Assembly: GCF_025837095.1 (NCBI RefSeq)
Contig: NZ_CP107551.1
Coordinates: 2,152,352 to 2,216,351 of the forward strand
Origin: Rhodococcus sp. Z13
GTDB taxonomy: Bacteria; Actinomycetota; Actinomycetes; Mycobacteriales; Mycobacteriaceae
Length of the DNA stretch: 64,000 bases
Reading direction: 5' to 3'
This document shows, piece by piece, positions 22,636-31,096 of this stretch. Below the pieces are notes generated by a model that was not told the origin of the DNA, did not search any database, and saw only the letters and a program-made list of their open reading frames with translations. Within the stretch, counting starts at the first letter, position 1. Every line of letters starts with the position of its first letter. The position numbers were made by a program, and so were the translations under genes.

Positions 22636-23651
22636 CAGCACCGCACTCCCGGCCTCGGGAGACAGACGTCGGGTCGTTCGACCGTCAGTCCGCTCTGGTC
22701 GACGAGGGCCTGGCCTTCGGGCCCGGCGACGGCCGCCAGGCCCGTGAGGGTCTCGCGGAGGGACGCCGTCATGGACTCGACGGACGCCTGCAGTTCCGCG
22801 CCGCGCTCACCGGCCTCCACGAGGTGGGGGATGATCGGCTCGACCTTCTCCGGGTAGGGGCCGCTGAGGAAGTCGAACAGCAGTCCGGCGAGACCGGAGA
22901 GCCCGTCCGCGAAGATCCTCACGTCGTCGGCGGCCTCGATGATGTTCGGGCCGAGGACGGCGTAACCCCGGATGATCTCGAGTGCGAGTTCCTTGTTGTC
23001 GTTGGCGGTGCGCAGGTACTCGTTGGACAGCTCGAGCAGGCTCTCGATCTGGTCCTTCTGGGTTGCCATGACGTCCATGACCGACTCGAGGTCGGTGACG
23101 GTGATGCGTACCGAATCCGGGGATTCGCCGAGCAGCGCGGCGGTCTTGTCGAGGGCGGTGCGCAGCGCGCCGGTGTCGAGTTCCTCGACCACGGCGGTGG
23201 CCTCCTGGAACATATCGTCGACCAGGAACGGCAGGGCGGCGCGGTTCGCCGGGATGGGTTCGGTCAGCGGTTGCCGGCCGGCCGGGTGCAGGGCGAGGTA
23301 CAGGCCCCCGATCGGGGTGAGCATCCGCACCGACACGGAGGTCTGGTCGCCGACGAAATGCTCGGAGTCGACGGTGAACTCGACGTCGACGTGGTCGTTC
23401 GCCAGGCTCGTCCGGGTCACCGACCCGACCGGGACCCCGGCGATGCGCACGTCGTCGCCCGCCGCGAGACCCGCGGTCTCGGGCAGTTCGAGCCGGTAGG
23501 TGTGTGCCCCGACGGGACGCAGGTACAGGGCGAGGACGACACCGGCGATCAGGGCGAACACCAGCAGACCCGACAGCGCCCACCACATCTGGGTGCGGGG
23601 ATCGGCGTCCTCGGCGCCGAAGTCGAGTCGTCCGAACAGGCGGGTGCGCAT
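22635..23651 (-). CDS. MCE family protein, MceC position
   Basis: A 338-residue MCE protein with an N-terminal anchor (about 23-45, MWWALSGLLVFALIAGVVLA), the MCE domain (about 48-125, TAGLAAGDDVRIAGVPVGSV) and a helical domain to about 300. ATG 23651 overlaps the mceB stop (TGATG), showing translational coupling. It is part of a lipid-import complex with the YrbE permeases and an ATPase encoded elsewhere. The lipid substrate of this system is not evident. Confidence 0.88.
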   Translation of the reverse strand: MRTRLFGRLDFGAEDADPRTQMWWALSGLLVFALIAGVVLALYLRPVGAHTYRLELPETAGLAAGDDVRIAGVPVGSVTRTSLANDHVDVEFTVDSEHFVGDQTSVSVRMLTPIGGLYLALHPAGRQPLTEPIPANRAALPFLVDDMFQEATAVVEELDTGALRTALDKTAALLGESPDSVRITVTDLESVMDVMATQKDQIESLLELSNEYLRTANDNKELALEIIRGYAVLGPNIIEAADDVRIFADGLSGLAGLLFDFLSGPYPEKVEPIIPHLVEAGERGAELQASVESMTASLRETLTGLAAVAGPEGQALVDQSGLTVERPDVCLPRPGVRC

Positions 23652-24688
23652 CAGGCACCTCCGTTGCAGACGGTCAGGGCGCGGCCCTGGAGCAGGACGT
23701 CGGCGGCGATCGGCAGTTGCACCGTGCCGTTGCTGCACTGCCGGGCCGTGTCGGTGCGGGGGATGAGGGAGTTGATTCCCTCGAAGATCCCGGGCAGCAC
23801 CGTGAGCGTGTCGATCGCGGTCTTCGGATCCGGGATCACCTGGTCCACCCGGCGGATGAAGTCGTCGTTGCGTTCGAGGAACCCGTCGTGCTCGGTTTCG
23901 GCGCCGAGGCCCAACTGGGAGAGCAGGTTCACGGTGCGGTCCACCTCGGCCATCTCGATCGCGCCGAGCTCGGTCAGGGACAGGAACTCGGTCATGCGTG
24001 TCACCAGGGGGGTGAAGATCGAATGGAAGACCTCGAGGATGTTCTCGAGGTTCTCGGATCGGCTCTCCAGTCGGTCGTTGAGGGCGGTGAAGTTGTCGAG
24101 GAGCCGGCTCATCAGGGCGCTGCGGTCCTCGGCGTAGCTCGCGAGTTCGGCGATGTCGCGCATGACCGGGGTCGGGCTGGACTCACTGCCTTCGATCAAC
24201 GCCGCGACGTTGGTGGCCAGCCGGTTGTACACGGCCGGATCCGCTTCGCGCAGAAGCGGTTTGAGGCCGTTGAAGATCGTGGTGATGTCGAACGAGTCGA
24301 CGGTGTTCACCACCAGGCCGGCCGGGTCGAGTTCCTGCCCGCCCTCCTCGCTGCGCTGCAGTTCGAGATAACGCTGGCCCGTGAGGTTCTGGAACTTCAC
24401 GAGCAGCCGGTCCGTGTCGCGCAGCCGGTACTCCTCGAGCACGGTGAAATCCACGAGCGCACGGTTGCCGTCGGAGACCGAGATGTCGGTGACCTTGCCG
24501 ATCTGCACGCCGCGCAGACGCACGTCGGCGTTCTCCTTCAGACCGAAGACGTCACCGAACTGCGCCTTGTAGGCGATGGTCGTGCCGCCGACGGGACGTT
24601 CGATCGCCTGCACGATCAACACGATGATCAGGGCGACGACGCCGGCGAGCAATACCAGCCGGATCGCGGCCTGTCGGGGAGTCCTCAT
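23651..24688 (-). CDS. MCE family protein, MceB position
   Basis: A 345-residue MCE protein. A membrane anchor at about 9-29 (IRLVLLAGVVALIIVLIVQA) is followed by the MCE domain (about 35-115; GLKENADVRLRGVQIGKVTD) and helical segments; two cysteines near the C-terminus may pair. ATG 24688 overlaps the mceA stop by four bases. Confidence 0.9.
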   Translation of the reverse strand: MRTPRQAAIRLVLLAGVVALIIVLIVQAIERPVGGTTIAYKAQFGDVFGLKENADVRLRGVQIGKVTDISVSDGNRALVDFTVLEEYRLRDTDRLLVKFQNLTGQRYLELQRSEEGGQELDPAGLVVNTVDSFDITTIFNGLKPLLREADPAVYNRLATNVAALIEGSESSPTPVMRDIAELASYAEDRSALMSRLLDNFTALNDRLESRSENLENILEVFHSIFTPLVTRMTEFLSLTELGAIEMAEVDRTVNLLSQLGLGAETEHDGFLERNDDFIRRVDQVIPDPKTAIDTLTVLPGIFEGINSLIPRTDTARQCSNGTVQLPIAADVLLQGRALTVCNGGA

Positions 24689-25701
24689 CGGGTACCTCCG
24701 GTGGTCTCGAGCGGAACCCGGAAGGCGGGGAAGGTGTCGACCAGCACGTCCACTCCCAGCACCACACGATCGCCCTGCCGGTGCAGGGCACCGCCGGCGC
24801 CCTCGGTCAGCCGCGCGACCTGGTCGGGGTCGACCGTCTGCAGGCTCTGGTTCATCGGGATCAGGATGTCGAGCAGCATGTCCACGGCATCCGAGGTCGG
24901 TCCCAGCGCACCGACGATCTCACCGGACAGGGCGAGCACCAGGTGCGACACCTCGGTGATGGTCTCGCTGGCCTGCTGGGTGCGGAAGTCGTCCTCGAGT
25001 TCCTCGACGGACGCGATCGCCGACAGGGTGTTCAACGCCGACGGGGTGAACGCCGCGATCCCCTCGGTGACGTCGGCGAACTTCGGCAGCAGTTCGCTCA
25101 GCGGCTCGTTCTGGGTGCGGGCGATGTTCCGCATCACCAGCAGCGACGAGGCCAGCAACGGTGCCATCTGCTGGGTCAGCTCGGCGGCGCTGTCGATCGA
25201 GTCGGACAGCTGTGGTGTCACCACGTCGAGCAACAGGCGCCCGGAGTCGCGCAGCACCGTGGTGACGGTGTAGTCGCCGACGTCGCCGAGGTCGAGGGTG
25301 CTGCCCGGGGTGATCGGCTGCCCACCCGGCCGGGGGATGAGTTCGAAGGCCGTGGAGCCGAAGATGTTCGACGAGACGAAGCGGGTGTGCATCGTCGACG
25401 ACAGCTCGTCGAGGTGGTTCTCGTCGACGCTGAGGGTGACGACCTGCTGTTGCGGTCCCCGCGGCTCGACGTCGACCACCGAACCGATCGTCATGCCGCG
25501 CAGGCGGACCGCGGTGTCGGTGGAGACACCGTCGCCGAGATTCGATGCGGTGACGGCGAACTGGACCTGGCCCGAGCGGTCCGGTTTCGTTCCCCACCAG
25601 GCCGCGGCGGCGACCACGGCGGCGGCGACGAGGACCGCGAGGCCGCGGATGCGCAGCCCGCGCCGGGTAGGCCCGAAGGCCGTGTACTGTGCGTTGCTCA
25701 C
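24685..25701 (-). CDS. MCE family protein, MceA position
   Basis: A 338-residue MCE protein, first of the six. A basic N-terminus and anchor (about 18-40, GLAVLVAAAVVAAAAWWG) lead to the MCE domain (about 45-125; GVSTDTAVRLRGMTIGSVVD). A helical region follows that includes IARTQNEPLSELLPKFADVT. GTG 25701 with GAGG about ten bases upstream. It lies eight bases after yrbEB. The operon is not clearly Mce1 or Mce4: no fadD5 or cholesterol genes adjoin it. Confidence 0.88.
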   Translation of the reverse strand: MSNAQYTAFGPTRRGLRIRGLAVLVAAAVVAAAAWWGTKPDRSGQVQFAVTASNLGDGVSTDTAVRLRGMTIGSVVDVEPRGPQQQVVTLSVDENHLDELSSTMHTRFVSSNIFGSTAFELIPRPGGQPITPGSTLDLGDVGDYTVTTVLRDSGRLLLDVVTPQLSDSIDSAAELTQQMAPLLASSLLVMRNIARTQNEPLSELLPKFADVTEGIAAFTPSALNTLSAIASVEELEDDFRTQQASETITEVSHLVLALSGEIVGALGPTSDAVDMLLDILIPMNQSLQTVDPDQVARLTEGAGGALHRQGDRVVLGVDVLVDTFPAFRVPLETTGGTR

Positions 25702-25708
25702 GTGGTCC

Positions 25709-26593
25709 TCACCCCGAGAAACTGATCGTCGCGTCGAGGCCCCACATCACGAGCGTGAGCACCATGTCGGTGGTCACGATCAGGACGAGGCTTGCCCGGA
25801 TGGCGCGTCCGGAGGCGATGCCGACCCCCTCGGGGCCGCCGCTCGCGTGATAGCCCTGATAGGCGTGCACGAGCGTCACGACCAGGACGAACACCACCAC
25901 CTTGATCAGCGAGTAGATCAGGTCGACCGGTTCGGTGAACATGTGGAAGTAGTGGTCGTAGGCGCCGGATCCCTGTCCCTGCACGACGGTGACCGTCACG
26001 CCGGTCGCGGCGAAGCCGAGGGCGAGCGCGATGAGATAGGACGGCACGACCGCTCCGACCGCGGCGATGAGCCGGGTGGACACGACGTACGGGATCGAGT
26101 CGATGGCCTGCGCCTCGAGCGCGTCGATCTCCTCCGAGATCCGCATCGCGCCGACCTCCGCGGTGATCCGGCAGCCGGCCTGCGCGGCGAACCCGATGGC
26201 GGCGATCAGCGGGGCGAGTTCCCGCGGGTTGGCCAGTGCCGACATCGCGCCGGTCAGCGGACCCATCCCGAGCATGTCCAGGGCGGAGAAGCCGACGAGA
26301 CCGACCATCGCCCCGGCTACCACGCCGAGGATCGCCAGGACCGGGGCCACGCCGCCGCCGACGATGACGGCGCGGCCGTTGCCCCAGGTCAGGTCGGTGA
26401 AGATGGAGATGGTCTGTCGCCGGTTGCGGCGCAGGGCGTGCCCGATGCCGCGGAACGAGACGACGACGAAGTGCAGGTAGGCGCCGAGGGACTCGATCGG
26501 GATCCAGCCCCGGCGGGCGTGCCGTGTCCACCGCAGGCCGCGGGGCAGATAGGGGGACGGCGTTGCGACGGGGGTCTTCTGTGCGGCGCTCAT
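25709..26593 (-). CDS. YrbE-family permease (YrbEB position)
   Basis: A 294-residue MlaE/YrbE permease with about five membrane helices. The conserved cytoplasmic loop AAQAGCRITAEVGAMRISEE followed by IDALEAQAID contacts the ATPase. ATG 26593 overlaps the stop of the preceding permease gene (TGATG). Two YrbE paralogues plus six Mce proteins make a standard actinobacterial Mce lipid importer. Confidence 0.92.
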   Translation of the reverse strand: MSAAQKTPVATPSPYLPRGLRWTRHARRGWIPIESLGAYLHFVVVSFRGIGHALRRNRRQTISIFTDLTWGNGRAVIVGGGVAPVLAILGVVAGAMVGLVGFSALDMLGMGPLTGAMSALANPRELAPLIAAIGFAAQAGCRITAEVGAMRISEEIDALEAQAIDSIPYVVSTRLIAAVGAVVPSYLIALALGFAATGVTVTVVQGQGSGAYDHYFHMFTEPVDLIYSLIKVVVFVLVVTLVHAYQGYHASGGPEGVGIASGRAIRASLVLIVTTDMVLTLVMWGLDATISFSG

Positions 26594-27459
26594 CAGAGGA
26601 ACCTCATCGGGACGAACATCAGGACCACCTGGGTGATGAAGAGGTTGACGACCATGCAGGCGATGATGCTGAGCACCACGGCCGCATTGACGCTGTCGGC
26701 CACGCCTTTCGGGCCGCCCTTGGCCTCGAGGCCGCGCTGGCTCGAGATGATCGCCACCACGTACCCGAAGACCGCCGCCTTGAACAGGCACACCAGCAGG
26801 TCGGTGGTGGAGGCGAAGCTGCCGAAGGACAGCCAGTACGAGCCCGGCGCGACTCCCTGACCGAGGGAGGCCACCGCGAAGCTCGCGACGATGCTCATGA
26901 GGATGATCAGCACCGACAGCATCGGTGCGACGACCGCCATCGCCAGGATGCGGGGGGAGACCAGACGACGCTGGGGGTCGATGCCCAGGGTGCGCAGCGC
27001 GTCGATCTCCTCGCGGATGGTGCGCGAGGCCAGGTCCGCGGAGATCGCCGAACCACCGGCGCCGCCGATGAGCAGGGCCGCGGCCAGCGGGGCGATCTGC
27101 TGCATCACACCCATGCCGCCGACCGCGCCGGCCATGGAGTTGGCGCCGACGTTGTCGGTCATGCTGCCGACCTGCACGGCGATGACGACACCGAGCGGCA
27201 GGGCCACCAGCACGGCCGGGACCGCGGACACCGAGATGAAGAACCAGCCCTGCACGATCGCCTCCCGCAGCGGGAAGCGGCCACGGAGGATGTCGACGAT
27301 CAGGTAGGCCGTCGCGCGGAACGCCAGCCGGAGGGTGCGGCCGAAGGTGCGCATCGACTCGGCCAGGCGTGCCGCGAAGGCGTTCCCGCGAGGTGGTGCA
27401 CCTGCGGTGCCGTGTGGCGGCGCGCCCGGGACGGCGCCGTCCGCGGTGTGCGAAGTCAT
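26593..27459 (-). CDS. YrbE-family permease (YrbEA position)
   Basis: A 288-residue MlaE/YrbE permease. The loop GGSAISADLASRTIREEIDA marks the family, with about five membrane helices around it. The ATG at 27459 follows AGGGGGA. It is the first mce-type gene, 128 bases after the MpaB-like gene on the same strand, so the importer may share a transcript with that gene and the TetR regulator further upstream. Confidence 0.92.
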   Translation of the reverse strand: MTSHTADGAVPGAPPHGTAGAPPRGNAFAARLAESMRTFGRTLRLAFRATAYLIVDILRGRFPLREAIVQGWFFISVSAVPAVLVALPLGVVIAVQVGSMTDNVGANSMAGAVGGMGVMQQIAPLAAALLIGGAGGSAISADLASRTIREEIDALRTLGIDPQRRLVSPRILAMAVVAPMLSVLIILMSIVASFAVASLGQGVAPGSYWLSFGSFASTTDLLVCLFKAAVFGYVVAIISSQRGLEAKGGPKGVADSVNAAVVLSIIACMVVNLFITQVVLMFVPMRFL

Positions 27460-27587
27460 GTGGATCCCCCTGAGAAAAGCGATGGTGAGCGGCCCGGCGC
27501 GAAGACCGCGACCCGGTGGGGTCGGCGGTGTGCCGCAGCGCGGGCGGTGTCCGTCACGGATATGGAGACGATGACGGTGGTCGGCGG

Positions 27588-28451
27588 TCAGACCCCCAGA
27601 GCCGCACGGGCTTCCGGGATCATCCGGAAGCGCGCGGGCAGTGTACGGGAGGCGAGGAGCATGAACGCCAGCAGTGCCCGGAACTCGCGTTCGCGGGCGG
27701 CGCTCCACGGCACACCCCAGATCTGCCGGACGTGTTCGGGGAACGCCCCGAACATCAGCGTCTTCACCGGGCGGCCCGTGAGTTTCTTCAGCACGGCCGG
27801 AAGGGGCCGGGGGAGTTCCGCGAGCCTGGGTTCGAGGGTCGCGATGACGTCCTGCTCGTCGACGAGCTGCTGCATGCGGCGGGTGCCGGGCGACATCGCG
27901 AGCTTCTCCCGGACCCCGTCCTCGACGTAGCGGCGCAGGCCGGCGACGTCGGCGGGCATGTCGTCCTCGCGCACCCCGAACAGCCGGCCGAGGCGGCAGC
28001 TCTCCCGGTAGAAGGCCTCGACCCGGTCCTGCGGTTGCGGGCCGAAGCACACGTCGATGGCGTAGAGGAGCGATTCGACGGTGGTCAGGTGCACCCAGGC
28101 CCACACGTCGCGGTTCCACGCGTGGTAGCGGCGTCCCTCGTAGTCCTGCCCGGTGATGGGACGGTGCATCTCGCGCAGTTCCCGCGCGGATTCGGCGACG
28201 TTCTCACCGAAGTAGATGCGATAGGTGTAGGCGAGGGTGTTCTCGGCGCGTTCCGAGGGCCGGTCCCACGACTTCGAGTGCTGTTCGAGAGCCGCCATGA
28301 CGGTGGGGTGCGTGCCCTGCAGGGCCAGGGCGCGGAACAGGAACATGGGCCAGATGCGCCGGTCCGCCAGCAGGTGCACGAAGGTGCGCTGCGCGACGGG
28401 AATGTCGGCTTCGATGTTCTCGGGAACGCGCTGTGCGGGAGTGATGTCCAT
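27588..28451 (-). CDS. MpaB/DUF2236-family oxygenase-like protein
   Basis: A 287-residue protein of the DUF2236 (MpaB, latex-clearing-protein related) family. The typical helical block with YHAWNRDVWAWVHLTTVESL (about 107-126) carries His residues that bind haem or metal in characterised relatives. No signal peptide. GAGGAG sits eight bases before ATG 28451. It lies between a TetR gene and yrbEA on one strand, so oxidation of a lipid taken up by the Mce system is possible; this is inference. Confidence 0.82.
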   Translation of the reverse strand: MDITPAQRVPENIEADIPVAQRTFVHLLADRRIWPMFLFRALALQGTHPTVMAALEQHSKSWDRPSERAENTLAYTYRIYFGENVAESARELREMHRPITGQDYEGRRYHAWNRDVWAWVHLTTVESLLYAIDVCFGPQPQDRVEAFYRESCRLGRLFGVREDDMPADVAGLRRYVEDGVREKLAMSPGTRRMQQLVDEQDVIATLEPRLAELPRPLPAVLKKLTGRPVKTLMFGAFPEHVRQIWGVPWSAAREREFRALLAFMLLASRTLPARFRMIPEARAALGV

Positions 28452-28504
28452 CGCTGGGCTCCTCGGACTCGATGGCGGTGATGGCGGTGGGAAGGGTGCC
28501 GTGG

Positions 28505-29149
28505 TCACTCGGCGTCGGGGGAGGGGGAGGGGGAGGGCGGCGCACTCAGGAAGGACAGCAGGATCCTGGCGATCCGGCGCACGCCGTCGTCGGTGGCGGT
28601 GGCGGTACCGAGTTCGGGTGCCAGCCACACGCTCGCGAAGAAGCGCGAGACGATCTCCGCCGCGGTCTCGGTGTCGAACTCGACCCCGGCGTGCGTCGCG
28701 GTGAGTTCGAGTTCGTGGCGCACGGACACGAGCAGCATCGTGGTCAGCTGCGGGTCGTGGAGGACCGGGAGGGCGGCACCGTCGTCGACGAACCGGCGGG
28801 ACACCGGATGGTTGCGGACCGTGCGTACCGCTTCGACGATCCACTCGATGGCCCGCTCGAGGGGATCCTCGATGTCGTCGATCGCATCGTGGAAGGAGCG
28901 GACGAGGCGGTCGAGTTCCCACGCGAACGCGCGGCTGAGCAGTTCCTCCTTGGTGTCGAAGCGGCGGAAGACGGTCGCCCGTCCCACCCCGGCCTCGGCT
29001 GCGACGTCCGCGACCGTGGTCCGTTCGAGGCCGTGCCGGCTGAGGCACCGGATCGTCGCCTCCATGATCGCGGTGTCCGTCGGGTCGATATCGGAGGAGT
29101 TGCCGACCAGTGCTCCTACCAGGAGCGAACGCACCGGAGTGATACCCAT
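28505..29149 (-). CDS. TetR-family regulator
   Basis: A 214-residue TetR protein. The helix-turn-helix covers about residues 25-72 (MEATIRCLSRHGLERTTVAD, then VGRATVFRRFDTKEELLSRA). The rest is a helical ligand domain, with a Pro/Ser tail. It is the first gene of the minus-strand unit containing the MpaB-like gene and the mce operon, and is divergent from nfeD, so it may control either side. No ribosome site is obvious; the N-terminal ~25 residues are less certain. Confidence 0.85.
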   Translation of the reverse strand: MGITPVRSLLVGALVGNSSDIDPTDTAIMEATIRCLSRHGLERTTVADVAAEAGVGRATVFRRFDTKEELLSRAFAWELDRLVRSFHDAIDDIEDPLERAIEWIVEAVRTVRNHPVSRRFVDDGAALPVLHDPQLTTMLLVSVRHELELTATHAGVEFDTETAAEIVSRFFASVWLAPELGTATATDDGVRRIARILLSFLSAPPSPSPSPDAE

Positions 29150-29362
29150 AGTTCGGGGACGGTATCACCGATCTCACATCCGGGGAAGGACGTGTTTCAG
29201 CCAACTATCGTTACGGGGAACAGATTCCGGGCATGACGGAAACAATCGATTGACCGAATCCAGTGGCGGCGATCCTCCCTGCTCGCGAACCCGGAAGGGC
29301 GCGAATGGGGCCTGTGGCCGCTCTCACCTGGGCTGCTGCCGCGATGTCCGATTTGTGGTTCG

Positions 29363-29803
29363 ATGGTGACCGTGGCCGCACTGATTTGGTTGATCGCCGG
29401 CCTGGCGTTGGCGGCCGGCGAAGCCCTCACGGGCGACTTCGCGCTGCTGATGCTCGGCGGTGCCGCAGTGGTCACTGCAGGGTTCTCGGCACTCACCGAG
29501 CTGCCGCTCTGGACCGATGCGGTGATCTTCGCGCTGACCTCGGTGGTGCTGCTGCTGGGGGTGCGGCCGGTGCTGCAGCGCCGCTATGCGCAGCCGCCCG
29601 CGCTGCCCACCGGGGTCGAGGCCCTGCCCGGCAAGCACGCACTCGTGCTCGAGCGGGTGGGGGAGCATTCGGGGCAGGTCAAGATCGACGGTGAGGTGTG
29701 GACGGCCCGGCCGCTCGACGCCACCGAGGTGTACGAACCGGGCACGACCGTGACGGTGATGGAGATAGACGGCGCGACCGCCGTCGTATGGAGGGGGGTC
29801 TGA
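29363..29803 (+). CDS. NfeD-family membrane protein (Rv1487-like)
   Basis: A 146-residue protein with two to three membrane helices (about 4-24, 30-47, 50-70) and a C-terminal OB-fold (about 85-146, GKHALVLERVGEHSGQVKID, then WRGV). This is the short NfeD type, which partners SPFH/stomatin proteins in membrane microdomains. The SPFH gene follows two bases after the stop, the same pair as Rv1487-Rv1488. ATG 29363 or the adjacent GTG 29366 could be used. Confidence 0.9.
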   Translation: MVTVAALIWLIAGLALAAGEALTGDFALLMLGGAAVVTAGFSALTELPLWTDAVIFALTSVVLLLGVRPVLQRRYAQPPALPTGVEALPGKHALVLERVGEHSGQVKIDGEVWTARPLDATEVYEPGTTVTVMEIDGATAVVWRGV

Positions 29804-29805
29804 GA

Positions 29806-31044
29806 ATGGAAGCGTTGATCGTGCTCGCCGTCGTGGTGGCACTGGTCGTGCTCCTGGTGTCCAAGTCGGTGGTGCTGGTACCGCAGGCGGAGGCTGCGGT
29901 GATCGAACGGCTGGGCCGGTACTACCGCACCGCCTCGGGCCAGCTGACCTTCCTGGTGCCCTTCGTCGACCGGATCCGCGACAAGGTCGATCTGCGCGAG
30001 CGCGTGGTCTCCTTCCCGCCGCAGCCCGTCATCACCGAGGACAACCTCACCCTGAGCATCGACACGGTCGTCTACTTCCAGGTCACGAACCCGCAGGCCG
30101 CCGTCTACGAGATCAGCAACTACATCGCCGCCGTCGAGCAGCTGACGGTCACCACGCTGCGCAACGTCGTCGGTGGGATGACCCTGGAACAGACGCTCAC
30201 CTCCCGCGATTCGATCAACGGGCAGCTCCGCGGTGTCCTCGACGAGGCGACCGGCCGGTGGGGCCTGCGCGTCGCTCGCGTCGAGCTCAAGAGCATCGAT
30301 CCGCCGCCGTCGATCCAGGAGTCGATGGAGAAGCAGATGAAGGCGGACCGTGAGAAGCGCGCCATGATCCTCACGGCCGAGGGTCATCGCGAGTCGGCGA
30401 TCAAGACCGCCGAAGGCGAGAAGCAGTCCCGCATCCTCTCCGCGGAGGGCGCGAAGCAGGCCGCGATCCTCGAGGCGGAGGCCGACCGGCAGTCGCGGAT
30501 CCTGCGCGCGCAGGGCGACCGCGCCGCCCGCTATCTCGAGGCACAGGGCGAGGCGAAGTCCATCGAGAAGGTGTTCGCCGCGATCAAGTCCTCCCGCCCC
30601 ACCCCCGAACTGCTCGCCTACCAGTACCTGCAGACCCTGCCGCAGATGGCGCAGGGCGACGCGAACAAGATGTGGGTGGTGCCGAGCGATTTCGGCAAGG
30701 CGCTCGAAGGATTCGCGCGGAGCCTCGGTCAGCAGGGCGAGGACGGCGTGTTCCGGTTCGAGCCCAGCCCCGTCGAGGAGGATCTGGAACGGCCCGAGGA
30801 CGACTCGGCCGAGGTCGAGGACTGGTTCACCACCAAGCGCGATCCCGAGGTGGCGCAGGCCGTCGCCGAAGCCGAGGCCGTGGCCCGCACCCCGGTGGAT
30901 CCGGCGGTCCGGACCGCCGCGCCGAAGCAGGACACCGGACCGGGCGGCGATCAGGCGGCGCTGCCGACCCCGACGCCGCCCACGCAGACCTGGCCGGCGC
31001 AGGACGCCGACGAGGCCCCGGCGCCGCGGCACTCCCAGCAGTAG
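29806..31044 (+). CDS. SPFH/band 7 (stomatin-like) protein (Rv1488-like)
   Basis: A 412-residue protein with an N-terminal membrane helix (about 3-22) and the SPFH domain (about 25-190; VVLVPQAEAAVIERLGRYYR and KVDLRERVVSFPPQPVITED). A long Glu/Ala-rich coiled coil follows (about 190-265; SILxAEGxKQxAI-type repeats), then a disordered acidic/proline tail of about 100 residues. Such proteins oligomerise on the membrane with NfeD. GGAGGGGG lies seven bases before the ATG. The tail is longer than in typical bacterial stomatins. Confidence 0.93.
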   Translation: MEALIVLAVVVALVVLLVSKSVVLVPQAEAAVIERLGRYYRTASGQLTFLVPFVDRIRDKVDLRERVVSFPPQPVITEDNLTLSIDTVVYFQVTNPQAAVYEISNYIAAVEQLTVTTLRNVVGGMTLEQTLTSRDSINGQLRGVLDEATGRWGLRVARVELKSIDPPPSIQESMEKQMKADREKRAMILTAEGHRESAIKTAEGEKQSRILSAEGAKQAAILEAEADRQSRILRAQGDRAARYLEAQGEAKSIEKVFAAIKSSRPTPELLAYQYLQTLPQMAQGDANKMWVVPSDFGKALEGFARSLGQQGEDGVFRFEPSPVEEDLERPEDDSAEVEDWFTTKRDPEVAQAVAEAEAVARTPVDPAVRTAAPKQDTGPGGDQAALPTPTPPTQTWPAQDADEAPAPRHSQQ

Positions 31045-31053
31045 ACGGAAGAC

Positions 31054-31089
31054 GGTGCGGGGCGGCCACCGAAGTGGGCGCCCCGCACC
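31054..31089. terminator. Bidirectional terminator between SPFH and EamA genes
   Basis: GGTGCGGGGCG (31054-31064) pairs exactly with CGCCCCGCACC (31079-31089) over a 14-base loop. It sits in the 52-base gap between two convergent genes. Confidence 0.75.
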
Positions 31090-31096
31090 CGCGTCG

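Noticed and set aside
18770-27459. Calling the operon mce4 (cholesterol uptake)
   Set aside because: No kst, hsa, ltp3/ltp4 or fadE26-28-type neighbours adjoin it, and sequence features alone do not separate Mce types.
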